Shown: positions 7,702-16,590 of the stretch, in pieces | Layout of the letters: each line of letters starts with the position of its first letter | Numbering within the stretch: the stretch's first letter is position 1 | Origin: Diplocloster hominis | Lineage (GTDB): Bacteria; Bacillota; Clostridia; Lachnospirales; Lachnospiraceae | Assembly: GCF_032380655.1 (NCBI RefSeq) | Contig: NZ_JAWDIY010000013.1 | Span: forward strand, 62,001 to 126,000 | Length of the DNA: 64,000 bases | Direction: 5' to 3' | Translations under genes and position numbers: made by a program | Notes under the pieces: generated by a model | Seen by the model: only the letters and a program-made list of their open reading frames with translations | Told to the model about the DNA's origin: nothing | The model's database searches: none

Positions 7702-10700
7702 ATGAAAAGACGTACACAGATCAGGAAATTAGTTACTTTATTTTTGGTGGTTATCCTATTAATACCCGCGGTAAATGTCAAGGTAAATGCCACAGAAAAT
7801 AAAGCATCAAAATTTGTGGAATTTGAAGGAGAATGGAATTTTAAATTATATCGGACTTATGACAAAATGTTCCAATATTTACCATATAATATGGTAAATG
7901 TGACCTGGGAAGATGCTGATATCGCTTCACTTCCAAATGAGTCGGAATGGAAAAACTGGGAAAAGGTAGATATGCCGTGGGCAGATGTCTCGACCGGAGG
8001 GCTGCTGCCTCTGGAAAGGCCCGGGCAGCCAAGCGTAACAAGCTATAGCGAGAGTGCAGAAGTACAGGAAGAATCTGTTGAACCAGAGGCAGCCACCCAA
8101 ACCGTGCAGTCCGTTGTGCCTGCAGCTGGAACAAAATTAGAGCAGCCCGTCGAACCTGCGGCTGAAATACAAGAAAGTGATGCAGATGAAGTTACATCCC
8201 CAGCAGGAGAAAATCAATCCGAAGAATCGCAGTCACTGGAAGAAGCTATAATCGGAAACGAATCGGATGCACAAAAAACGTCAGTGCAATCTGACGGTCC
8301 GGCGGCTGTCTCAAATCAGTTACTTACGGCAGAACCGGTAACCACAACAGAGCCGATATCTGCAACGGATCCGGAGCCCGCAGCAGAGTCAATACCTACA
8401 ACAGAGCCGGTACCAGCAACAGAGCCAATACCTGCAACAGAACCGGTACCAGCAACAGAGCCAGTACCAACGGTAGAACCGGAACCTACAACGGAACCGG
8501 AACAGGTGACCAGTTCGGAGGCAGAAGCAGATTCAATCCAGCCGCAGATGTCAATGGCAAACACATCTTCCGTATCTGACAGACAGAACCTCCTGGCATC
8601 TGTGTCTAATACCACTATGTTCCCTTCCTGGTCGGAGGCATGGATATGCAGAAGCTTTGATCTACCGGCTGATTTCACAGAGGATAGCCAGGTCACGCTG
8701 CTGATGGGTATCATCGACGATATGGATGTAATCTATATAAATGGTCAGCTGGTAGCATCCAGTGGCTTCGTAGATGGCAATGGCAATAAAACAGATAGAA
8801 TACCGGCTAACGGGGGATTTGACTATAAGAACGCCAATAAGGAAGATCAGGTAAAATTTGAAAAGTCATACTGGGAGGTTAACAGGGAATATAAGATCCC
8901 AACCAATTGTCTGAATATCGGCGGGGAAAATGAGATCTGTATCCGGGTCTATAATAATAATGGAAACGGCGGTTTCTACAGCGGTAATCCCTACGCAATC
9001 TGTGGAAATGAGCTGGCGGTGCGAGCAGTAAAGGGGCTGCCTGCCGATCCGGTAACCTCATCAGAACTGGATCAGGTTGTACAGAGTCAGATCAGTGCTA
9101 TGAATGCAGGGGATATGAGTGCTTATGCAGCCACTGTTTCTGACGACTATAAGAACGATGGACTTACAAAAGAAGATCGTCTTAAAGAGATTCAGGACAT
9201 GCTGTTCCCCTATGAAGATATTAATGTACAGGATGAAAATGCGGGCTCCTACAAAGATGAGCAGGGCAGGTATTGGTATTCCGCGAAACGGATAATAACG
9301 GGTAAAGACAAAACCAGCGGTACTCTGACGACGATTTTCTCAGATACTGTGGAAATCTGTTATGCAGATGTTGGTGGCAATATACTGGAATATGGAAACT
9401 GGAACAGATGTTATGCGGTTTCCTATGATTCTGCGCTTTTTAACCAAAAATTGGGGTATGGCATCTATCTTCCTCCCGGATATTATGAAAATAAAGACCG
9501 GGATTACCCGGTGGTTTATCTGCTTCACGGAATCAACTCCAGCAGCAGCTCTTTCATCAACGTAGACCAAATAGGGGCATTTATGGATCAACAGATTGCC
9601 GATGGATTGGTGACGGAGATGATCGTGGTAATGCCGGACTCAGGAAAAAACAGTTTTTACCGGGATTCGGAGTATGATCCAACAAAACACGATTCAACGG
9701 GACCCTGGAGGACACATGTCACCACGGAGATCCGGTCTGAGATCCTGAAAAACTACCGGGCGCTCGGCGATGCGGAGTTCAGCGGAGTTACCGGAATATC
9801 CATGGGCGGTTTCGGAGCGATGTGCATCGGCACACTATACCCGGATCTATATTCCTCAGTGGCGAGTCATATGGGTGCTCTGAACCAGGAGAGCCTGAAT
9901 TGTCTGAAGAGCCTGAATGAGAGCCAGCTGGAATCCTATGACTTTTATGTGGACTGCGGCCTTCAGGATACTATGGTGGATTACAGGGGCACCGTCAACA
10001 CCCATGATTATCTGGAAACTATGGGAAAAGAACATGGCTATGATCTGAGGGACGGCGGCCATAACAGTGCCTTCTACATGGCAGGTATGCCCGCATCCAT
10101 GAAAATGCACAGCGATCATTTCCTGAAAAACGGGCTGTTTGATGCGGAACTGACAGAGCCTGCAGGTACCTTTGATCAAAATACAAAAGGACCAAACCAC
10201 AAAGAAATAATGATACCTCTGAAATTGAATGGCAATGTAATCACGGGAATAGAGAATCTTGAGGAAGGGAAAGATTATAGGATTGAGACAGACGGAATTG
10301 TTCTGCCTATGAATTATCTGAACAGACTGACTGGGGATACGGATCTGAAGATTATGCTGGCCAGCGGCAAATCCTGCACTTATCATCTGAAGGTGACGGA
10401 TACCACGGAACAGGAACCGGAAGTTACGCCAGGTCCCACAGAATCACCGACACCTACTCCCACGCCTACGCCGGAACCTTCTCCGACTCCGTCGCCAACA
10501 CCAAATCCCGGACAAGGAACGGATCAGAATTCTTCCGGTCAGTCAGACGGCAATGGTGGAAGTGGGAATGACAGTCAGAATATTCCTGCGGAGACGGGAG
10601 ATTGTTCACAAACTGGATTATTGCTGATGCTGATGACATTCTCAGTGCTGGCAGCTTTCGTATCGAGTTATTGCATCAGAAAACGGACTGAAAGAGATAA

Positions 10701-10704
10701 TTGA
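7702..10704 (+). CDS. Multidomain secreted esterase with cell-wall anchor-like tail
   Basis: Surface protein of 1000 residues. A signal peptide (MKRRTQIRK, hydrophobic stretch, cleavage near VNAT) precedes a Glu/Thr/Pro-rich low-complexity stretch with TEPVPA-type 6-residue repeats (residues about 110-280). Next come a jelly-roll, galactose-binding-like module (SWSEAWICRSFDLP to about residue 440) and a small NTF2/SnoaL-like segment. The esterase D-type domain (about 570-810) has YLLHGINSSSSSF and nucleophile Ser700 in GISMGGFG, as in feruloyl or acetyl esterases. A TPTPTPEPSP linker leads to PAETGD, a hydrophobic helix and a basic end (CIRKRTERDN). This resembles a sortase signal, though P and T are two residues apart instead of one. 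It probably deacylates plant or mucin glycans at the cell surface. Confidence 0.85.
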   Translation: MKRRTQIRKLVTLFLVVILLIPAVNVKVNATENKASKFVEFEGEWNFKLYRTYDKMFQYLPYNMVNVTWEDADIASLPNESEWKNWEKVDMPWADVSTGGLLPLERPGQPSVTSYSESAEVQEESVEPEAATQTVQSVVPAAGTKLEQPVEPAAEIQESDADEVTSPAGENQSEESQSLEEAIIGNESDAQKTSVQSDGPAAVSNQLLTAEPVTTTEPISATDPEPAAESIPTTEPVPATEPIPATEPVPATEPVPTVEPEPTTEPEQVTSSEAEADSIQPQMSMANTSSVSDRQNLLASVSNTTMFPSWSEAWICRSFDLPADFTEDSQVTLLMGIIDDMDVIYINGQLVASSGFVDGNGNKTDRIPANGGFDYKNANKEDQVKFEKSYWEVNREYKIPTNCLNIGGENEICIRVYNNNGNGGFYSGNPYAICGNELAVRAVKGLPADPVTSSELDQVVQSQISAMNAGDMSAYAATVSDDYKNDGLTKEDRLKEIQDMLFPYEDINVQDENAGSYKDEQGRYWYSAKRIITGKDKTSGTLTTIFSDTVEICYADVGGNILEYGNWNRCYAVSYDSALFNQKLGYGIYLPPGYYENKDRDYPVVYLLHGINSSSSSFINVDQIGAFMDQQIADGLVTEMIVVMPDSGKNSFYRDSEYDPTKHDSTGPWRTHVTTEIRSEILKNYRALGDAEFSGVTGISMGGFGAMCIGTLYPDLYSSVASHMGALNQESLNCLKSLNESQLESYDFYVDCGLQDTMVDYRGTVNTHDYLETMGKEHGYDLRDGGHNSAFYMAGMPASMKMHSDHFLKNGLFDAELTEPAGTFDQNTKGPNHKEIMIPLKLNGNVITGIENLEEGKDYRIETDGIVLPMNYLNRLTGDTDLKIMLASGKSCTYHLKVTDTTEQEPEVTPGPTESPTPTPTPTPEPSPTPSPTPNPGQGTDQNSSGQSDGNGGSGNDSQNIPAETGDCSQTGLLLMLMTFSVLAAFVSSYCIRKRTERDN
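8328..8512 (+). repeat. In-frame 18-bp tandem repeats (TEPVPA-type)
   Basis: About ten degenerate six-codon units with consensus T-E-P-x-P-A/T make up part of the Pro/Thr/Glu spacer of the esterase. Adjacent copies such as the GTACCAGCAACAGAGCC segments are nearly identical, so the copy number is probably unstable. Confidence 0.75.
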
Positions 10705-10732
10705 TTCAACAGAATAGTAATATTTATAAATA

Positions 10733-10766
10733 GGGAGGGTGTGACTTGTACGAGTCGCACCCTCCC
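10733..10766 (+). terminator. Strong stem-loop after the esterase gene
   Basis: GGGAGGGTGTGACT (10733-10746) pairs with AGTCGCACCCTCCC (10753-10766) over 14 bp with one wobble. It lies 28 bases past the stop codon. No T-run follows, so it may protect the 3' end or pause polymerase rather than be a classical intrinsic terminator. Confidence 0.6.
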
Positions 10767-10900
10767 CTAAACCTTTCCCAATATGATCTGCTGGCCGCAG
10801 GTTGAATTATAACAAAGGGATTCAACACGGATCTAGATTCTGAAAAGTCAGAAGTGGTTCGCTTTGTCGGTTCAAAGGCAAATTATGAAGAAAACGCAAT

Positions 10901-10937
10901 GCATCGAAGAATTCGTTGAACGTATAACACAATAAGA
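10901..10937 (+). repeat. 37-bp direct repeat, copy 2 (gene-end remnant)
   Basis: Identical to 7145-7181, the last eleven codons, stop and two further bases of the nuclease-like gene. Here it follows unrelated sequence, with a chance in-frame ATG at 10885 giving a 16-codon open frame. It reads as the scar of a second gene copy or of an insertion or duplication that placed the esterase segment between the two copies. Confidence 0.8.
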
Positions 10938-10950
10938 GAATGAAAAATAA

Positions 10951-11031
10951 AGGCTGCCTCCCTGCAGAAGAGAACTACCCGAATCTGGGTTAGAATCCCT
11001 CGAAAAACACAGGGAGTATGGCCTTTTTTGT
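10951..11031. terminator. Bidirectional terminator between esterase and IclR genes
   Basis: AAAGGC...CTCCCTG pairs with CAGGGAG...GGCCTT around a large loop, followed by TTTTTTG on the + strand and a T-rich run on the - strand. It separates the convergent esterase and IclR transcripts. Confidence 0.55.
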
Positions 11032-11036
11032 TTCAA

Positions 11037-11837
11037 TTAATGAACGGTATACCCCAAACGTATGGAGATTTTTTCCGTCATTTCCAGAAGCTTGGGCAGG
11101 ATTATGCCCTGAATACGGGAGTCGGTCATCCGTTCGCTGTCATCGAAGGAGCTGATTGCGGCTACAATGTCATTTTTGTAATCACGCAGAGGAGCAGAGA
11201 CACAGCGGATACCGATTTCACATTCTTCGTCATCATAGGCATATCCCTGCTGCCGGATTGTATCAAGCTCTTTTAAAAAACGGTTTTTTTCAGTGATCGT
11301 CTTCTCGGTGATTTTTTTCAATCCCATTACCTGGATAAAACCCTCTATCTCACGCTCAGACAACTGGGTCAGCAGGACTTTGCCGGAAGCTGTGGTATGC
11401 AGTGGGGCACGTTTTCCGATTCGCTGAAGGGAACGCATAAACGTATTGGTATTATCTACCAGATCCAGATAGATGGATTCATAATCCTTCATAACGGCCA
11501 GACAGACACCACTGCTCAGTTCGTAGGCCATATCGTTTAAATAAGGACCGCAGATACTGCGTATGCTGAGATAGCTGTTAATCTGCTGGCCGAGGCTGCA
11601 TATTTTCCAGGTAAGGGAATAGCGCAGACTGTCCTCGTCCTGGTATAAATAATTGTGTTTTATAAGCGCATTGAAATAGCGCAAAAGCGTGGGTTCGGGG
11701 ATTTTAAGATCCTCCGATGCGTCCTGCAGCCGGACGGGCAGACGTTTGGATGCCAGGTACTCCATAATCAGCAGTAATTTTTCTGCGGACAAACTCAAAC
11801 GCTCTACATTTTTTGGGGTACTTTTTTTTCGTTCCAT
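11037..11837 (-). CDS. IclR-family transcriptional regulator
   Basis: DNA-binding regulator of 266 residues. The N-terminal winged helix (RLSLSAEKLLLIMEYLAS through PEPTLLRYFNAL) is followed by an IclR effector domain with LHTTASGKVLLTQLSEREIE, GYAYDDEECEIGIRCVSAPL and a terminal AAISSF motif, the usual ligand-pocket landmarks. ATG 11837 is preferred because GGAG lies nine bases before it; ATG 11852 lacks a ribosome site. It is the last leftward gene of the glycyl-radical island, about 115 bases from the decarboxylase gene, so it may be part of that operon or have its own promoter. IclR proteins often sense the aromatic acid, sugar acid or keto acid of the pathway they control. The ligand here is unknown. 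Confidence 0.9.
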   Translation of the reverse strand: MERKKSTPKNVERLSLSAEKLLLIMEYLASKRLPVRLQDASEDLKIPEPTLLRYFNALIKHNYLYQDEDSLRYSLTWKICSLGQQINSYLSIRSICGPYLNDMAYELSSGVCLAVMKDYESIYLDLVDNTNTFMRSLQRIGKRAPLHTTASGKVLLTQLSEREIEGFIQVMGLKKITEKTITEKNRFLKELDTIRQQGYAYDDEECEIGIRCVSAPLRDYKNDIVAAISSFDDSERMTDSRIQGIILPKLLEMTEKISIRLGYTVH

Positions 11838-11952
11838 CGGCAAAGACTCCATTTATCAATTTTTCTATAATAATATAATTATACTTTGCTTTTTCCTATT
11901 AGAAAAGCGGAATTTAAGCAATGCGTGTCTCTTAATTATCAAAAACTAGTTA

Positions 11953-12621
11953 TTAGGAAAGATTTTTGACTCTTTGGATATACTCCGTTAATTTCTTTTC
12001 TCCATCCGGATCACTTAGCAGAGGTTCTCCCTGGACTACCCAGGAGGCGCCGCGTTTAACTGCTTCGACTGCTTCTTCCACACAAAAAGTGGCGATTCCT
12101 ACCGGTATATGGACTGCGCTGACCAGGTCATCTAACCCATCCAGTGCTTTTTTTGTGGTGGCATATTTGGATTCGTCAAAGCCCAGATGCAGCATCACAT
12201 AATCGACACCCATGGCTTCGACCTCTCTGGCTCTTTGTCTTAAACGGTCGTGAGGGACGGAAAACATGTCCACTACAACTTCGATCCCGTGATCCCGCCC
12301 GGCCCGCACAGCTTCCAGGATACTCCCGTCTGCGGCCACTCCCAGGACTACGGCCTGGCCCGCTCCCAGTTCTGCGGCCCTGGCAAAATATTTGTATACT
12401 CCATCCTGTGCTTTAAAATCAGCCAGAACACTTCGGCCAGAGCTTATTTTGGCTAATTCACCGATGGAACGGATTCCCTCGAATACAATCAGAGGTGTGC
12501 CTGCTTCGATCCAATCGGCCCCGGCGCGGACAGCCATCTGTGCGTATTTTTGTCCCAGCTCCATATCTTTTACATCAATAGCGATCTGCACCCACGGTTT
12601 CCTCTTGTCATTCGTTTTCAT
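11953..12621 (-). CDS. HUMPS-family (OMP decarboxylase superfamily) sugar-phosphate lyase or synthase
   Basis: TIM-barrel protein of 222 residues related to 3-hexulose-6-phosphate synthase and 3-keto-L-gulonate-6-phosphate decarboxylase (UlaD/SgbH). The first strand gives IAIDV, the second IEAGTPL, and the signature D-x-K-x-x-D is intact as ADFKAQD. GVAADGSI, EVVVDMFSV and DYVMLHLGFD follow at the expected spacings. The D-K-D set binds metal or makes the enediolate in characterised members, so this is likely an active enzyme that decarboxylates or aldol-cleaves a ketose phosphate. No kinase or UlaE/UlaF-type set lies beside it, so the family name should not be read as proof of ascorbate or formaldehyde use. 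Confidence 0.8.
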   Translation of the reverse strand: MKTNDKRKPWVQIAIDVKDMELGQKYAQMAVRAGADWIEAGTPLIVFEGIRSIGELAKISSGRSVLADFKAQDGVYKYFARAAELGAGQAVVLGVAADGSILEAVRAGRDHGIEVVVDMFSVPHDRLRQRAREVEAMGVDYVMLHLGFDESKYATTKKALDGLDDLVSAVHIPVGIATFCVEEAVEAVKRGASWVVQGEPLLSDPDGEKKLTEYIQRVKNLS

Positions 12622-12654
12622 TCTATCTTCCTCTCTTTCATTATATGATATCGT

Positions 12655-14172
12655 CTATTCGATCATTGATCCGTCCCAGGTGTCGATATGCTCCTGAGAA
12701 AATTCCGCTTCGTCAAACCACCTGGAGGTGACTGTCTTTGACTCAGTAAAGAATCGGACGAAGTCCTTTCCATGACAGTGCAGGTCTCCAAAGAAGGAGT
12801 GCTTGTGACCACTGAATGGAAAAATACCGATCGGTACCGGAATTCCCACATTGATCCCTACCATACCGCCGTCCGTATTTTTCATGAACTCCCGGGCATA
12901 GTATCCATTCTGAGTGAAGATTACGCTTCCGTTGGCATAGGGGTTCTGATTCATCATAGCGAGTCCCTCATCGAAATTCTTCACGCGCTTGATACATAGG
13001 ACCGGGCCGAAGACTTCATGAGTGCCAATATCCATATCCTGGGTGACATGATCGAAGACGGTGTGTCCAATATAGTATCCGTTTTCATATCCAGAGACTC
13101 TGCAGCCGCGGCCATCCAACATGAGTTTCGCACCGGCATCTTTTCCCTTTTGTATCCAATCCTCTATGAAATCTCTGTGAGCAGAAGTGGCCACCGGGCC
13201 CAGATCTGATGATTTATCATAAGCGGGGCCAATCTTTTTCGTGCGGCATAGACGGATGATCTCCGCAGCCAGGCGGTCCGCGATCGCCTCCTCTGCTACA
13301 ACCACCGGCAAAGCCATACAGCGCTCCCCGGCGCATCCAAATGCGGAGTTCATAATACCCGCGGCAGTACGGGTAAGCGGTGCATCGCGAAGTACCAATG
13401 CATGATTCTTCGCCTCACAGAGAGCCTGTATGCGTTTCCCGGCAGCAGCAGCGGTGGCGTAGATATGTCTCCCCACACTGGTGGAACCGACAAAAGTGAT
13501 TCCGCGGATATCGGGGTGTGTTAACAGCTCTTCGGATTCCGTCCTGGAACAGGTAATGATATTCAACACTCCGTCAGGGAAACCGGCTTCCCGGTACAAT
13601 TCTGCGAATTTGAAGCTGGTCAGGGGAGTAGAGCTGGCAGCCTTTAACACATAGGTGTTGCCACAGGCCAGCGCCAGCGGGGTCATCCACCCCATGGGGA
13701 TCATGGCTGGAAAATTCCACGGAGCGATACCGGCGAATACCCCCAAAGGCTCCCGATAGAGAGTAGTGTCATAGCCCAGAGAGGTATCCATCAGAGATTC
13801 TCCCATCAGCAAAGAGGGGATGGAGCAGGCGAGCTCAGTCATCTCTTTGGCCTTCATGACATCTCCGTAAGCTTCACTCCAGACCTTTCCGTTTTCGCGG
13901 CAGACACAATCGGTCAACTCCTCCATATGGTTGACGATCAGTTCACGCAGGCGGAAGAAGAGTTGGGCGCGTTTGGCTGGAGGCGTGTTGCGCCAACCGG
14001 GATAGGCTGCTTTGGCCGAAGCGATGGCTGTCTCTAGCTCGGCTTTGGTGCAGCGGGGTGCCTGTGCCAGAAGTTCGCCGGTGGATGGATTATAGATGTC
14101 CATCCACTGGTTGGAAGTTGACGATACGAATTTACCGTTGATAAATAGTTGGCATTGTTTGACCTCATTCAT
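12655..14172 (-). CDS. CoA-acylating aldehyde dehydrogenase, MmsA/IolA type
   Basis: Aldehyde dehydrogenase of about 505 residues, closest in motif style to methylmalonate/malonate semialdehyde dehydrogenases, which make propionyl-CoA or acetyl-CoA with loss of CO2. Supporting motifs are APWNFPAMIPMGW, GSTSVGRHIY, KNHALVLRDA and the catalytic Cys in GCAGERCMALPV; the AGERCMA form is the MmsA/IolA signature rather than the GQxC form of ordinary ALDHs. ATG 14172 is chosen over the in-frame ATG at 14187 because GAGGGTGA sits just upstream. It lies in the leftward operon, downstream of the isomerase gene. Other inositol (iol) genes are absent, so its semialdehyde substrate must come from another route. 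Confidence 0.85.
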   Translation of the reverse strand: MNEVKQCQLFINGKFVSSTSNQWMDIYNPSTGELLAQAPRCTKAELETAIASAKAAYPGWRNTPPAKRAQLFFRLRELIVNHMEELTDCVCRENGKVWSEAYGDVMKAKEMTELACSIPSLLMGESLMDTSLGYDTTLYREPLGVFAGIAPWNFPAMIPMGWMTPLALACGNTYVLKAASSTPLTSFKFAELYREAGFPDGVLNIITCSRTESEELLTHPDIRGITFVGSTSVGRHIYATAAAAGKRIQALCEAKNHALVLRDAPLTRTAAGIMNSAFGCAGERCMALPVVVAEEAIADRLAAEIIRLCRTKKIGPAYDKSSDLGPVATSAHRDFIEDWIQKGKDAGAKLMLDGRGCRVSGYENGYYIGHTVFDHVTQDMDIGTHEVFGPVLCIKRVKNFDEGLAMMNQNPYANGSVIFTQNGYYAREFMKNTDGGMVGINVGIPVPIGIFPFSGHKHSFFGDLHCHGKDFVRFFTESKTVTSRWFDEAEFSQEHIDTWDGSMIE

Positions 14173-14280
14173 TATTATCACCCTCATTTCTTTTCTTGTA
14201 CTTTCTATGTAATTTGTTGATTCACAGACTGTTATTTTTGTGCACTGTCTTTTTTATATCAGATCTGACATTTGTTGTGA

Positions 14281-15114
14281 TCATGATCTGTTATCGATGA
14301 ATAACTGACGGACGGTTTTAATATCTTTTTGTACTAATTCCAGAGGATTCTGGAGATTGTTAAGAACCAGAGGAGGCGAAGCGTAGGAATTTTCCAGAAT
14401 CAGATATCCGGAATAGGAGATTTCATTCAGTGCTCCCGCCGATTCCAGAAAGGAATTCTCACCTGTACCTAACAGGCAGGATCCGTTTCGTCTGTTTACT
14501 CCATCCTTTAAATGTACCATGACAATGTGATCACCCAATGCACGGATCATATTCGGAACATGATAGCCTTGTGCCTGACAGGGATTCTGAGTATCAAAGA
14601 AGATCCCAAAATTCCGACGGCCGATCGTTCGGCAGAGGCGCAGATTTTCCTGGATATCTAAAAGATTCTCCGATGCGATGGTAATCCCATAGTCCGCAGC
14701 CAGATCGCAGGCCTTTGTGAGCATCCGGCAGGTATTCTGAAAATGTTCTTCATTGCAGATCTCACCGTCCCTGGCGCTGCACAGCATCATCACTGGGATA
14801 TGCATGTGACTGCAGATACGGATTCCCTCCTGTATCAGGGCAAGTGCAGTCTGGGCTTTGGGACTGTTCCAGGGATTGGAAAGCCCAAAAGCCATCAGCG
14901 GTGTCATGGAGAGAGAGGGGAATTCCATGGAAAGCCTGTTGGCCTGCTCGAGATAGGCATCCTGCAGCAGACGGTCTGTCAGGGGAAGACCTCTGGCATA
15001 GGAACCGATCGTCAGCTGATATCCAGTGATTCCCATGTCTCTGGCTTTTTCCATACCCCATATACCAGGCAGCGGGAATTCCCATTCGCAGATTCCGAGT
15101 TTTCTTTCGGGCAT
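14281..15114 (-). CDS. Sugar phosphate isomerase/epimerase-like TIM barrel (AP endonuclease family 2 fold)
   Basis: Cytoplasmic protein of 277 residues from the xylose isomerase-like TIM-barrel superfamily. Metal-binding acidic residues are visible in the expected places: Glu in TIASENLLD, Asp in FDTQNP, His in MVHLKDG, and the terminal Glu in LILENSY. Such proteins isomerise or epimerise ketoses, sugar phosphates or inositol intermediates (UlaE, IolE, IolI, tagatose epimerases). The ribosome site AAGGAG sits inside the end of the aldehyde dehydrogenase gene five bases upstream, so the two are translationally close. The substrate cannot be fixed; the operon suggests a sugar or sugar-acid intermediate. 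Confidence 0.8.
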   Translation of the reverse strand: MPERKLGICEWEFPLPGIWGMEKARDMGITGYQLTIGSYARGLPLTDRLLQDAYLEQANRLSMEFPSLSMTPLMAFGLSNPWNSPKAQTALALIQEGIRICSHMHIPVMMLCSARDGEICNEEHFQNTCRMLTKACDLAADYGITIASENLLDIQENLRLCRTIGRRNFGIFFDTQNPCQAQGYHVPNMIRALGDHIVMVHLKDGVNRRNGSCLLGTGENSFLESAGALNEISYSGYLILENSYASPPLVLNNLQNPLELVQKDIKTVRQLFIDNRS

Positions 15115-15119
15115 ACCAT

Positions 15120-16568
15120 TTACAACTCCTTTCGTATCAGATTCTTAAGACCGATGGTCTTGATTTGAGACATTTCTTCGAGAGTATATTCGATCCCTTC
15201 CCGTCCGATTCCGCTCTTTTTGTACCCGCCGAATGCCATATCCACAGTACGGCAGGTACTGCAGCTGTTGATACCCACACCACCTGCCTCCAGATGATCT
15301 GCTATGGTTAGTGCCCGGGAGATATCACGGGTCATGATGCCGGCCATCAGGCCGTATTGGGATTGATTGGCGATAGCCACCGCCTCCTTAACGGTATCGA
15401 ATGGCAGGATAGGGCAGACAGGGGCGAATATTTCCATGTCTCTGGCGATCGGCATCTGACTTGAGATATCGGTCAAAACTGTGGGAAGGTAGAAACTTTC
15501 CTGTACTCGTTTTCCGCCACACAGGCATTTGGCCCCCAGAGAGAGCATCTCATTTACCTGTTCCTGCGCTGCCTTAGCAGCTTTTACGGATACCAGAGGC
15601 CCAATGTCTGTGGATTCTGAAAAAGGATCTCCCAGTACCTTGCTTTGTAACAGGTCTTTCAGCTTCTGGGCAAAGATATCCGCGACCTGGCGCTCGACGA
15701 GGAACCGCTTGGTTCCACAGCAGACCTGGCCTGCATTGATCGTACGGCCGAAGGCAGCTTCGGAGGCAGCCAGATCAAGATCAGCATCGGCGAAGATCAG
15801 CATCGCATCATTGCCTCCCAGCTCCAGATAGGTTCGGGTAAGATTGCTGGCTGCGTTGACCGCGATATCGATTCCGACTTCCGTGCTTCCAGTAAGACTT
15901 ATGGCATTGATATCCGGGCTGGTGGACATTAGGGTGCCGATTCTGGCTCCGCTGCCCGTGATTACCTGCAGGACATCACCGGGTATTCCACATTCCAGTA
16001 GAAGCTCGGCAGTGCGCAGGACAGCCAGCGGGGCTTCACTGGCAGGTTTTACCAGCACAGAATTTCCCATGAGAAGGGCAGGGGCTACCTTGTGGGCAAA
16101 TAGCTCTACCGGAAAATTAAAGGGTAGGACACAAGCGACAACACCTAACGGTTCCCGCTTGGTGAAGTACAGGGATTCGTCCTCTCCGGGATTTACTCCT
16201 CTGGGCAGTACAGAATCGGACAGGTGCAGGGCCTTTTCTGTGAATCCCAGAAAAAGTTTGGCAGCTGTCTGTATCTCTGCACGGCTCTGTGTGATAGGCT
16301 TTCCCATCTCACGGGTCAGAAGTGCGGCCAACTCTTCCACGTGTTCTGTGATACTTTTGGCGGCCTTTTTAAGATATTCCGCTCTCTGATACATGGAAAG
16401 ACGCCCGAAGCTGCGTTTTCCGGTCTGCGCGTATCGAATGGCGGAACGGACATCCTCTTTTGTTGCTGCTGGAACTGTGTCGATTACTTCCAGGGTGTAA
16501 GGATCGGTTACCTCAATGACTCCGCCGTCCATTGCATCTGTCTGTTTCCCGTTCACTAGCATTTTCAT
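15120..16568 (-). CDS. NAD(P)-dependent aldehyde dehydrogenase
   Basis: Aldehyde dehydrogenase of 482 residues, distinct from the CoA-acylating one downstream. It shows the cofactor loop VLPFNFPVELFAHKVAP, GSTEVGIDI, the catalytic Glu in LELGGNDAML, the catalytic Cys in AGQVCCGTKRF and a terminal YKKSGIGREGIEYTLEEM. The style matches lactaldehyde or succinate-semialdehyde dehydrogenases, which oxidise small aldehydes to acids. It lies directly downstream of the glycyl radical enzyme (22-base gap), so the likely substrate is an aldehyde made by that enzyme or by later cleavage. Having two different aldehyde dehydrogenases in one operon implies two aldehydes or a branched fate for one. Confidence 0.88.
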   Translation of the reverse strand: MKMLVNGKQTDAMDGGVIEVTDPYTLEVIDTVPAATKEDVRSAIRYAQTGKRSFGRLSMYQRAEYLKKAAKSITEHVEELAALLTREMGKPITQSRAEIQTAAKLFLGFTEKALHLSDSVLPRGVNPGEDESLYFTKREPLGVVACVLPFNFPVELFAHKVAPALLMGNSVLVKPASEAPLAVLRTAELLLECGIPGDVLQVITGSGARIGTLMSTSPDINAISLTGSTEVGIDIAVNAASNLTRTYLELGGNDAMLIFADADLDLAASEAAFGRTINAGQVCCGTKRFLVERQVADIFAQKLKDLLQSKVLGDPFSESTDIGPLVSVKAAKAAQEQVNEMLSLGAKCLCGGKRVQESFYLPTVLTDISSQMPIARDMEIFAPVCPILPFDTVKEAVAIANQSQYGLMAGIMTRDISRALTIADHLEAGGVGINSCSTCRTVDMAFGGYKKSGIGREGIEYTLEEMSQIKTIGLKNLIRKEL

Positions 16569-16590
16569 GAATTTATCCTCCTTTTGATTT

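Noticed and set aside
8328..8512. Regularly spaced repeats considered as a CRISPR array
   Set aside because: The repeats are 18-base coding units without unique spacers and stay in frame in the esterase.
10955..11015. tRNA-like segment (GGGTTAGAATCCCT resembles a T-arm)
   Set aside because: No anticodon arm, acceptor stem or CCA could be built; the outer sequence folds better as a terminator.
11953..15114. L-ascorbate (ula) pathway from a UlaD-like and a UlaE-like gene
   Set aside because: No PTS, lactonase or UlaF-type epimerase, and the two genes are separated by a semialdehyde dehydrogenase; family resemblance only.
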